This document shows, piece after piece, positions 54,650 through 64,000 of a stretch of 64,000 nucleotides of DNA. The position numbers and the translations under genes were made by a program. Origin of the DNA: Hyalella azteca (lineage: Eukaryota > Arthropoda > Malacostraca > Amphipoda > Hyalellidae); NCBI RefSeq assembly GCF_000764305.2, contig NW_025941725.1, forward strand, positions 124,001-188,000. The letters run 5' to 3'. Positions within the stretch are counted from its first letter, which is position 1. Every line of letters starts with the position of its first letter. Below the pieces are notes generated by a model, which ran no database searches, was not told the origin of the DNA, and saw nothing but the letters and a program-made list of their open reading frames with translations.

Positions 54650-57600
54650 CTGTCATACCAACCAAATTTGTTATTTTGTGTCATTTAATATCATTATTAT
54701 TATTATAACTCTCGTCAATTTATTGCCTTGAAATAACATTATTATTATTATAACTATCGTTAATTTATTGCCTTGAAATAACATTATTATTATTATAACT
54801 CTCGTCAATTTATTGCCTTGAAATAACATTATTATTATTATAACTATCGTTAATTTATTGCCTTGAAATAACATAATTATTATTATAACTATCGTTAATT
54901 TATTGCCTTTAAACAACATTCTTATTATTATAACTAACGTTAATTTATTGCCTTGAAAGAACATTCTTATTATTGGAACTCTCGTCAATTTAATGATTGT
55001 GTTACATTCCTACATAATACGGTATCGTTTGATAATATTTTTACCATTCTTAGGTGTTTATTACAAGAAAAATACACGCTGTTCTATGTAATTAAATATT
55101 ATTCAAAACTATTGGTATAAATCATCGTCATGTGAAAGCATTACTAATAACATAACACATAACATTGCTAATCATCGCTAATAACATAACATTGCTAATC
55201 TATTTATCATAATATTGTTTGTATTAATTCTGGTGTTTTAGGCATTGAAATGATAATATGAAACTTTTAAGATTAAAATTGATTATTCTTCATTGAATTG
55301 TATTATTTAAAGAAAAATTGTATTCAATACTTGTTAAGGATATCACCTTCGATAATCTTATTTTATTAGTATTTTAAATCGTCAAAGTTATATTGCTTCG
55401 GTGTATCGAAAGTGATTGCTTGGCTTCGTGCAGCCATATTTTGAAAATACCATAAATTTTTTTAATTTTTTGTGGTCGTTTCTGAATTACGGAAAAATAA
55501 CTCATCGAACTTGATGAATATTTGGTTTACTTGATATTAAGCCAATGGCTGACCGTCCGTTCATACACGAAGTAAAATTAAAATAAAATAATGGCATTGA
55601 TTAAAATAATATAATGACATTAATGCATCAAGCATTATTACTTCTATTGAGATTCTTACTGCAGCATGAAAAATATCGGATTCAAAATATCACAGTTTAT
55701 ATAAAATGTATATGAAGAATAAATATGAACGTTTATTGTTATTTTGCTCGATAATATATTAACTGATGATGCGTAAACCTTAAATTTAAATTAAAAAAAA
55801 ATTGTGATCAAAAAATAAATAATAAATATTCTAAATTTTCTCCTCATAATATCGAGACCAAAAAGTCAAGCAATGCCGTGACGTCAGTCAAAGAAATTAA
55901 GTGCTAATTTGTATTCTGTTTTCGTGTTTCTTCTACATACAAAAAATACATTCGTGACTTGCTAGTAAAATGTGTAGATTCATTAATGACATGTATGTGT
56001 AGTGAACACATGCGTAAAGAATCCGTTGGAAAGTGAAAGGATCCGTTGTGAAATCTAAAACAATAGTTTAAGGTTTTTAATAATTACAATTGATTTTATC
56101 AAGGTTAGTCAAAAAGCAGTTTAGCGAGACTATGCTTAACATCGAGAATAGGAAAATGTATCAACGAAAAATATTAGCTGCAATGCATGCATAGCAGTTA
56201 TTCACGCATTTTAAAATACATAAAGATTGTTAATTCTGAAAATACCGATTCCAATCCAAGAATGAAAAAGAGTTCAGAGGAAAATGTACGTAAAATACAA
56301 CGCTGGTACAGCCGTCCAGGAACAAATACAACATTCATACACGAAAAAAATAATTGAACGCAAATAAATATAAATTTGCGAGAGCCATCGAAGACGACGA
56401 TCACCGCAACGTGGGCATGCGTTTATATAAACTAGCAAGTAAATTGTCGACATTAAATGCGACGAATCGAAACTTCGGTGAAAATTTGATTATGACTCAC
56501 AGCGGCAAATTTCTACGAAAATATGAGAAAAATTGAAAATAGTAGCGTAGAAAATAAAATATTATACTTGTATTAAAATAGAGACAAGTCCTCCCTTCCA
56601 ATTAAAAGCAATAGAGAAATGCAATCGCGGGAACTGGTAGCTCACAGGAATTAAAATTGATCTTACCCCGAGATCGGCTTTCAAATACAGCCATATTTTC
56701 CGACCATTTCTTTTCCATGTCTTCACGCAAGAGGTCGTCTAAGCCCTGGTGAAGATAAACACGAGGAAATCATGTATTTTAGTTATGTAAAATCGGACCT
56801 CATTCGGAGAGTTCCTTGGAGAGATCACGTAAAGTCAGAACTCAATCGTTGAGTTCCGAGTGGAGATTCGCGACAAATCGGAAATCAATCGTAGATTTTC
56901 CGAGAGATATTCACAAAAATTAGACTTATGTCGTTGAATATTAACTGAAGATTCTCGAAAAATTCTCGCGAGCAAATCGCGCAAAGTCGAATGTTTGAGA
57001 GTTATATTCTCGCTATGTACCATTTATGTTGGATTTACTTTAACTCAACTAATCTAGTTTGTTTAGAAAACTAACCTCGCTATTGTCGCAGCTAAAGAAC
57101 TCATTCTAAGTTTGACATCAAGATTTTCCGCTCAACTCGCCCACAACGACGTTTCTTCGAAGGCCTCCCGCTCTTGAAATAAAAGTAAGTTTACCGCTAA
57201 GGGAACGACGGTTTTGCTCTGCGGGAACGTCTAAAATTATTAACGGCACTCGAACGATACCGCGAATACGACGCATTTGAATGATATAGTGAAAACTAAG
57301 CGTTATTGAACAACGCAAAAATTTAACAATGCATAACGTATTTAGCGTAAGCAAATAAGGGCATCTTCTTCAGAGCAACTATCAGCATTTGTATCATTAT
57401 TGTCGGAAACGCAGCTAATCAAAATGAGTAAAAGTTGTGAACAATCTCTAGATAAGTGAACGTGAAACAAATTCTACAATCTTTTATAGAAAAACACTAG
57501 AACTGTGTAGGGAATGAACTACACAACACTCTGCAAACGTACGGACAAAGACGTAGACATTTTATAAATTTACAAACAGGGTACATAACCTCAGTCACCC

Positions 57601-60600
57601 TTCGCCCGACAAACAAAATTGACACTCTAATCAGAAGTTCTCATCTTGGATCAAATTTCATTTTAGGCCATATTGGTTCTCGCATGCACAATTCTTTTTG
57701 AACTACTTCCCAGTTCAATGATAACTTCTGATAATTATGCCGACTTTAAACAGTCATCAACTACACAAGAGGCAGTTTGTTTAAACCGTTAGTGTTCACC
57801 GCTGTGGTTGAAAACACGATACGTAAGGTGGCATTGGAAAAGAGCCACACTTACTGATAGTGCGGGCCATGAACTCTTCGTAGTGTTCCTTCCACAGCTT
57901 CTCAATTTCTTCCTTGCGAACGCTGTCCCATCCCTGCATAGTGAAATGTAAAAGGCTCTAGCTAATTTACATCGATCGATCTCAATGCCTTAGGCGTGGG
58001 CAACGACTGGCTTTACAGTTGTGGAGAAACGCGTTTTTTTACAGCATTTGCAGTCGAATTCTAATAAACTGCTAGAAAAAATGTCATGCTGTTTTCTAAG
58101 TACCCAAAAACATCACGGTAATGAAACCTGCAAAAAAACTATATAATTATACATAATTCAATTATGCCTGAGTAATTAAAACACAGAAAGAAGTTTTCGT
58201 CGGCGGGATTTAATTAATGGATTGCTGTAAAATGAATGTGCCGTGCATGTTGAAATTTTTAATCATTTTCTGGAATTCTTTTTTAATTGAATAGCATTTA
58301 TGTCACGAATAAAAATATTTCACGAATAAATAATATTTCACAACTATTACATGCGTAATAGTTGTCAATAAAATAAATATATTTTTAAGAGATTTACTTA
58401 CGCCTTCGAAAAGTTTCTTCTTATCGTCGTAAGTCCTACGGTCTGTTCGCCTCTCAAATTTGGAGGCGGTCTGGATCTTGGGCTGAAAAAAATAATTAAT
58501 TGATAAATTATGAAAATATTTTTATATGAAATAAAAATCAATGCAAACATATTCTTTGCGAATAAATTCACTATAAGCTGGTCATAATTTTGTTGGTTAT
58601 GTTATAGTCAATTAGCTCCAATAAATTCACTCGTATTTACTCCTATATTAATAATTTAGATTGAAGTTCAATATAAGTTATCTATTTCTACACTGTGGAA
58701 CCGGGATTTTTTATTCCTGAAATTTGGAAGAATCTAGTATTTTTGTTAACACAAACTACGAACTCATGATCCTGGAATTATTATTCCCATCTAAACACGT
58801 GATGTAATTAATAATTATATCTTGTAATCATTGAAATTAAATCAATTATTAATTTTAATTACTTAATTACATTTATGTCAACATTTTAAACAGACTAACA
58901 ATAAATCTTATTAATTAAAACAAATATTCGTAACTTACAGGGTGCTTGCCGGTGAGAGCTCTGTAGCCACAAGCCCCAGCCGGAGCAGCAAGCGCAGTGA
59001 CGCCGATGATTGTTGATGGCAATGCATCGATGAATCACCGATGAATTTTCAGTGAAAAGATGCGTGAAAAAATCCAAGGGCCGAGGTGTGATTGGAGACA
59101 TCGATGAAGATAAAAATAGAACAGAGAAATTTTCCATGAGTTTGAAATTTGAGCTTAGAATCGGGTAGGAATTTTGCACGGTTGGGAGTAAAATTTCTTG
59201 CATGCACGGACAGACGAATATGGCAGACATCAAATTTTCAATAAAACTAACTTCAAAGTCTTAAAAATAGAGAAAAGCAAAAATTTATCACGTCACAAAC
59301 AACTGGATTTTAAATGATGAATAATCATTCTGTTGACATTTTCTACGTAAGAAAATATCCGCGACAGCCTGAAACATTGATTATCAAACAATTGATTGAT
59401 CAGATTAATAATCAAAATAAAACCAAACACGAAATCCACTATAATTATTACAATGCAATTCTAACTAAGTTGAAATTGGTCACTAATACAATCACTAGCA
59501 AAGGTACAAATGAATACGAAATAACAAGAAATATATTAAGTGTGAATGAAGGTGATAATTTAACAAAGAGCATTACACATTAAAAAATGGATATTAGATT
59601 CATGAGTGGACCTCAATTAATGAATCACACATATTTCGAAAAGCTATAATCGACAACAGAATTACAAATATGAGGTTAATAACCAGGCATGCTCATTGTA
59701 CCATCCAAAATCACTTACTTTTCAAAGCGCCTTCGTCATTGCACCATAAATTGCGGGAAAAAAAACAATTAGTCTGTTAACACTAAAAAAATTCATATTT
59801 TTGATTTCCGGTCACTCCAATTTACTGTTAACAACAGGCAAGACATGTCCAACGCTATAAAAAACTGTGGGACAGATCAGCCTACTAAAGAATTTAAATG
59901 TCGTGTACGAAGTAGGGTATTTTATCAAGGCAGTGTGCAACAGTTTGCAGTAAAAATTTTTTGCTCTATTTTTCAATTCGAGTTTAACTTTTTTTACTTT
60001 ATTTACTGAATTTCCAATTCTGAAATCAAGTTTTTATCGTATTACATATTTGTTTACTGCGTAAAATATTTTAGATTACTAGTCGGGCTAAATATTTCAT
60101 ATTTGAATAAATTTCAACTTTTCGATCTTCCGAAATTTTATAGAGTTTTTTTAGCCTTATTAAATTTCTCCCAAAGCGGTCAAATTCAGAATTATAAAGA
60201 AACGAATAAAATATGAAGCTCTTTGTTAAGATGTTGTTACTGGCGCAAGAATATGATAACTTTCACAGTAACCAAATGATAAAGTTGAAAGAATTGCTTT
60301 TAGATAATAATTACACCAGTTGAATTAAACACTTGATGAAATAACTTACTCAGGCTCCAGACCACGTTTGGTCGCCTTGTGTCGCAGCTGCATCTTCTGA
60401 CGCTCTTTGAGTTCTTTCAACTGCAAAGTGATGCACAGAAAATTTCATCCTAAAGAAACTAAGTCACGGATAAAACTGTTGGTGAAAATTACTGCAAGAA
60501 ACCAAGGTAGAACCAAAATAAATACTTCGAACGCTTTTGTTAAACAGAAAACAATTATACATACTACAGGTGAGATCGAGACAAAATGTGTCCTCGCTTC

Positions 60601-63600
60601 TTGCGTCCCGCGAAAATTAGAAGGTAAAATATTATATCAACTTAACCTCGTTAATCAAAATTAATTTTTTAAAAAAACGAATAGAAAAAATAGGCAACAC
60701 ATCAAAAAACAGGTCAAAAAGTTTTAGTGCTATTACAAAGCATTACAAAAGGCATATATCAAGTTGAGGTGTTTTCGAAGACGTGTTAAATGCGTGGTTT
60801 TCAAACTGGCGAGAATATCGTCGAGAGATTCTGCCTTTCATTTTATTTTGGTCAAATAAAATGGGATACGGTCAAATAGATTGGGATGTTCTTTCATCAT
60901 TCAACTTACTCGGGATCAAGTCCTTTCTTCAAGGCCTTTGACCTAAGTTGCATTTTCTGTCGTTCTTTTAACTCCTTCAACTGAAAATATTCAGGATTAT
61001 AAAAAATTAATAGCATACCAAGCAGAAAAAAGGTCAACAAAATTAACTAGCTAGGCAGGTAGATGCAGAACGAATGGAGGAACGTGAGTTGAGATTTTCC
61101 TCGGGACTGTGAAAAAATGGGAGATGAACTTTGGCTCGATTTGGACACGACATTTATGATGAAACTCTCTACAGCACATCGGATGAACTAGGACCCAGCG
61201 ACGCACAACTGTTGTTGAAGAACCCCTAAGTTTTAGAGGGTTATTCTAGTCACTAAAAACTGCTCCGAGAAACAGGACTGTGATCTAACAGGCAATGGAT
61301 TTCCACCACAGGAGTTCAACAAGCTAGCGACGACTATATGCTGTGCAAAAAGGATCAAACAGTTCGACGTCTACTCATGACCAACTATAAGGAAGGAACC
61401 GTCATTGTTCGTAATTTTTATTTAATATATTTTCAAATGAACCGAAAAACTGAAGATTACAAATCAAAGGCCTATTCTTAATAAAACGTTGAAATTCAAC
61501 AACAGCTGATCGAATGTTCTCGAATTTTACTTTGAAATCAAAGATAAGGTTCGGGTGGTTAATCTTTGATGAACAACGAACGTTCCTTTTTCTACGGGAA
61601 AATTTTGAATCTAGAGAAAGACTTACTCTGGGTCGAGACCCTTCTTCAAAGCCTTTTGTCTCAGCTGCTGTTTTTGTCGTTCACGAAGTTCCTTGAGCTG
61701 AGAATTTAATTATAAGCCCGTTTCAGATCTTATAATAATTATTCATATAATTTATTCGCTGGAGTGCGACTGAGGTAAGTGAAATCGTGAAAAGTTAAAA
61801 TTCAGTTTTCAGGCAAGTGAAATACATTTTGATTGTTAAAATGAAACTGAATTATATGAACATGACATTCTTGTGTCTGGTCGTATAAAATTTCGTCTAA
61901 ATTTATGTAATTAAAGTCATCTGAGTTGCATCTGGCATGCTAAACGACAATTATTTTCCTTGCAATCAGTTTATATGAATGAACTTCTTTTGGATCGAAT
62001 TTGCTTTGATCAAACTTGTATTGGTTCTCGCTTTTCTATTTCTACTCGAACTCGTGCTAATACTTGAATAGATGATATTTTTCGTCGTAGATGTTTGACG
62101 CGTTCAATGCGAAATGATACCGATTTCCAATGTTAGACGTTGAACAATCAGGCAAGAACAGTAAGAAATAGAAGATGAGATTTTTTGTTATGTTTCTTCT
62201 GGCATTTAGACAGAATATTATGTTAATTTAATTAACTACTAAATGCTGTGAAATGACCTGATATAAATGAATATGAGCTAATTACGATTTAGGAACTTCC
62301 AGATTGATGGCGAGAAAATAAATTAGATGCGAAGCGGGATGTTTCTTCTTGCTGAGTCATTTCGAAGAAGATCGTGTTAACTTGTAGTCAAATAAATAGA
62401 GCCGAAGAATACGAAACTAATCATAAGGAGAAAACATTGATAACACGAAAAAAAATCAAACAATGAAAATTAAATAATTATAGATCGAAACCTGATCTCA
62501 AACTTGCTTGAATCAAACTTAATTTCCTGATTCGAACAGATAACTTATATTATAACAGAGGGAATTAGTATGAAACCGTCTTCGTATATTATGATATTTC
62601 AACATAAATCAAATTTACTCAGAAACACAGTATACGATAAGATTTATCTTCAGAAACAGAAACGAATATCACTTATAACCTAAAAAGTACAAAAACTTCA
62701 TCCATTGACAAAGAAACGGCTTTTAAGAGAGTAAATCCTGTTACCTCAAGGCGATTGCACAATGAGAAATGAACGAGACTTTGTCCAAATAATGGTGTAA
62801 TTTTTGCCATTATATGGTTCATCATGAGCCATTTTGACCCAGGAAAATTGTGTATCAGTGCTACGTCTGACCTCTGCACGTGCATGCTGTGGTTAAGGAA
62901 CTGTGTCAAGATTTGGACAAAATCCCTATATGGATAATACGAAGCCTTCCTCTTTCTAAGTGCGGTAATCGAGTCTGACTTACGTCATAGTCCTGGCGTT
63001 TCATCCTCTCCTCCATGTCGTATTTTTCAGTCTCGAGTTTCACGATAAGATTCCACATCTGTTCGGCCTTGGTCCTGAGCTGCGACGGCTGCAGACCGTC
63101 CAGGTTGAGGGGCTGGACGCGTATGCTCATGGCGATCTTCTTCTCTTCGGCCAACTGCTCGCGAGTCTTGCCGAGCTCTCCCTTAGCGGCCTGGATGTTT
63201 GACAGCTGCAAAAACAGTTAATCATTTATCGTTTATTTCCTGGTTTTAATCGATAATTAATCATTTCAGGTCACGACACTTGTAATGAACTTTTTGGAAC
63301 ACATCGGGGAAAGTGGAAAAACAGTTAATCAATTATCGTTTATCCCCTGGTTTAAATCGATGATTAGTTATTGCAGGTCACGACACCTGTGATGAAACTT
63401 TTTGGAACACATCGGGGAAAATTGAAAATGTTAAAAAGTGAAATTGTGGGACCATCTCGCACCATATACCGGCCCTTATGTCGAACATTGTATAAATATT
63501 TGAGAATTGAAAGATATGTGGTTCACTGCTATCTTCTCAATTTAAAATCTCGCATCGAATTTTCACAAAATGATTTATATATGAATATGTTACAAGTTTC

Positions 63601-64000
63601 GCAACTTTTCAGATCGCCACGTTTTTAGAATATCCGTCACTGTTTTAATTTTTCATGTTCGTTTTAATTTACCTTCTTATTTCTGCAAAGAGGAACAGGT
63701 TGGCCGAGCATGAAATTGAAATTTTGATCAGTGAATACCCCAACCTAGCAAACTATTTTATGAGAGCAAAAATAATTTGCAACATTAAAGAAATTAAAAC
63801 GTTTTCAAGGTACAATGAATATGAACAGAAGTTAACACGGTCTACAAAACAGAATGTGAATAAATAAACTAATGATAGCAATGATAAATAAGTTTATTTT
63901 CAAATAAAATAATGACAATCATTGAGATCGTGAACAATACTACTATTTATTGCACGTAAAAAAGACCAACCTTATCGCCGCCCTTGGAGCCGAACTTCTT
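54447..64000 (-). CDS. up: Troponin T (upheld), 3' part; continues past the right edge
   Basis: Exons in transcript order: 64000-63971 (partial), 63205-62984, one of three 71-nt exons (61697-61627, 60980-60910 or 60420-60350), 58960-58939, 58482-58402, one of two 79-nt exons (57933-57855 or 56745-56667), and 54649-54447. Joined, they give 235 residues to the stop with every phase matching. Hallmarks are LETEKYDMEERMKRQDYD, LKEL(K/R)ERQK, ALTGKHP, YDDKKKLFEG, LPKWFGERPGKK and the poly-Glu tail. Troponin T anchors the troponin complex to tropomyosin on thin filaments and relays Ca2+ control of muscle contraction. The N-terminal exons lie beyond 64000. Confidence 0.95.
54680..54995. repeat. 45-bp minisatellite
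   Basis: About 7 copies containing TCGTCAATTTATTGCCTTG and AAATAACATTATTATTATTA, starting about 30 bp upstream (in transcript sense) of the troponin T last exon. The minus-strand 45-bp open frame is an artefact. Confidence 0.92.
54996..56666. other. Troponin T intron before the last exon
   Basis: AT-rich, with short repeats of CTAATAACATAACATTG at 55150-55200. No gene seen. Confidence 0.6.
56667..56745 (-). CDS. up: Troponin T alternative exon, distal version
   Basis: 79 nt between CTTCACCAG and GTAAGA: GLDDLLREDMEKKWSENMAV then FESRSR. Same length and phase as the exon at 57855-57933 and alignable without gaps (G.D...R.....EK.W.E....F..R), so the pair should be mutually exclusive. Confidence 0.9.
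56800..57010. repeat. Diverged ~45-bp repeats between the two alternative 79-nt exons
   Basis: Recurring GAGAGTTCC..GGAGAGATCAC, AATCGTTGAGTTCCGAGTGG and ATCGTAGATTTTCCGAGAG pieces suggest an old tandem array. Confidence 0.45.
57855..57933 (-). CDS. up: Troponin T alternative exon, proximal version
   Basis: 79 nt between CTATGCAG and GTAAGT: GWDSVRKEEIEKLWKEHYEE then FMARTI. Phase 0-1. It matches the position of the 10A/10B exon choice known in Drosophila; which form is adult or flight-muscle cannot be told here. Confidence 0.92.
58402..58482 (-). CDS. up: Troponin T constant exon
   Basis: The 27-codon exon PKIQTASKFERRTDRRTYDD then KKKLFEG lies between TTTTTTCAG and GTAAGT, phase 0-0. Confidence 0.95.
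58939..58960 (-). CDS. up: Troponin T 22-nt micro-exon
   Basis: The 22 nt between GGCTACAG and GTAAGT complete a Glu codon and encode ALTGKHP, a sequence that always follows LDPE in insect troponin T. Both neighbouring junctions are in phase. Confidence 0.88.
58961..60349. other. Troponin T intron
   Basis: No further alternative exon recognised. An 89-codon plus-strand frame at 59314-59583 has a random-looking Asn/Thr/Lys composition. Confidence 0.55.
60350..60420 (-). CDS. up: Troponin T alternative exon A (last in transcript order)
   Basis: 71 nt between CTTTGCAG and GTAAGT: LKELKERQKMQLRHKATKRG then LEP. It shares M and K with exon B but is the most changed at its end (ATKRGLEP against ALKKGLDP). 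Confidence 0.9.
60910..60980 (-). CDS. up: Troponin T alternative exon B
   Basis: 71 nt between TATTTTCAG and GTAAGT: LKELKERQKMQLRSKALKKG then LDP. Differs from exon C at four positions (R/K, Q/M, Q/S and others) clustered in the middle. Confidence 0.9.
61627..61697 (-). CDS. up: Troponin T alternative exon C (first in transcript order)
   Basis: 71 nt between TTCTCAG and GTAAGT: LKELRERQKQQLRQKALKKG then LDP. Phase 0 to 2, exactly as exons A and B, so these three are expected to be mutually exclusive. Of the three it is the closest to the common insect form I recall. Confidence 0.9.
61698..62983. other. Troponin T intron upstream of the three alternative exons
   Basis: Searched for a fourth LKEL-type exon and found none. 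AT-rich, nothing else seen. Confidence 0.55.
62984..63205 (-). CDS. up: Troponin T T2-region exon
   Basis: The 74-codon, phase-0 exon begins LSNIQAAKGELGKTREQLAE and includes EKKIAMSIRVQPLNLDGLQ, AEQMWNLIVKLETEKYDMEE and RMKRQDYD before GTAAGT. This is the troponin-I/C binding coiled coil, near-invariant in insects. The intron just upstream of its acceptor is tandemly duplicated (107-bp unit). Confidence 0.95.
63214..63427. repeat. Two tandem copies of a 107-bp unit in a troponin T intron
   Basis: ACAGTTAATCATTTATCG at 63214 recurs at 63321 with few changes, through GGAACACATCGGGGAAA. It lies immediately upstream of the acceptor at 63206. Confidence 0.9.
63971..64000 (-). CDS. up: Troponin T exon, cut by the window edge
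   Basis: Reads KKFGSKGGDK up to AAG|GTTGGT, phase 0, and joins the next exon to give GGDKLSNIQAAKGE, the usual start of the T2 region. Confidence 0.75.

Noticed and set aside
54422..54731. Plus-strand frames rich in Leu, Phe and Pro
   Set aside because: Antisense of the troponin T poly-Glu exon.
59700..59770. Possible fourth troponin T alternative exon (ACGAAGGCGCTTTG before GTAAGT, minus strand)
   Set aside because: Only a few codons resemble KAL and an in-frame TGA follows; no LKEL core and the wrong length.

Overview
This is a window of an animal nuclear genome, almost certainly a winged insect. It is AT-rich, genes are split into short exons by long introns with GT/AG borders, and about 20 tandem-repeat arrays and local duplications are scattered through it. 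The strongest clue to the organism is a troponin T gene whose last exon ends in a run of about 24 glutamates, a tail typical of flying insects (Pterygota). I cannot name the order from the sequence alone, and I see no bacterial, viral or organellar genes.

Three genes can be built exon by exon. (1) On the + strand, about 3774-37694, is a gene for a secreted or membrane protein with SUEL-type galactose-binding lectin domains, of the EVA-1/EVA1C family. It has a signal-peptide exon, a 26.5-kb first intron and six further exons. The first half of the second lectin domain and a clear transmembrane exon are not found, and one exon carries an in-frame 93-nt tandem duplication. (2) On the - strand, about 49617-45203, are six exons of a two-pore-domain (K2P, TWIK-like) potassium channel with both selectivity filters; its C-terminal exon was not found. 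(3) On the - strand, from 54447 to beyond the right edge, is the 3' half of troponin T (upheld). It has three tandem alternative 71-nt exons and a separate pair of alternative 79-nt exons, so six exon combinations share one reading frame.

The rest is intron and intergenic DNA. The large eva-1-like intron holds minisatellites (15 bp at 13.3 kb, 37 bp at 30 kb), a duplicated 0.46-kb block at 26-27.7 kb, GC-richer islands that could be conserved regulatory DNA, and several AG|GT sites behind pyrimidine tracts that look like recursive splice sites. The region between the K2P gene and troponin T has one orphan membrane-type exon candidate and one orphan ORF.

A recurring theme is small duplications or insertions at splice junctions: eva-1-like exons 3 and 4, K2P exons 3 to 5, and troponin T exon 2. 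No two of the three genes are known to act together. Troponin T is muscle contraction machinery, the K2P channel sets resting potential, and EVA-1 proteins are guidance co-receptors.
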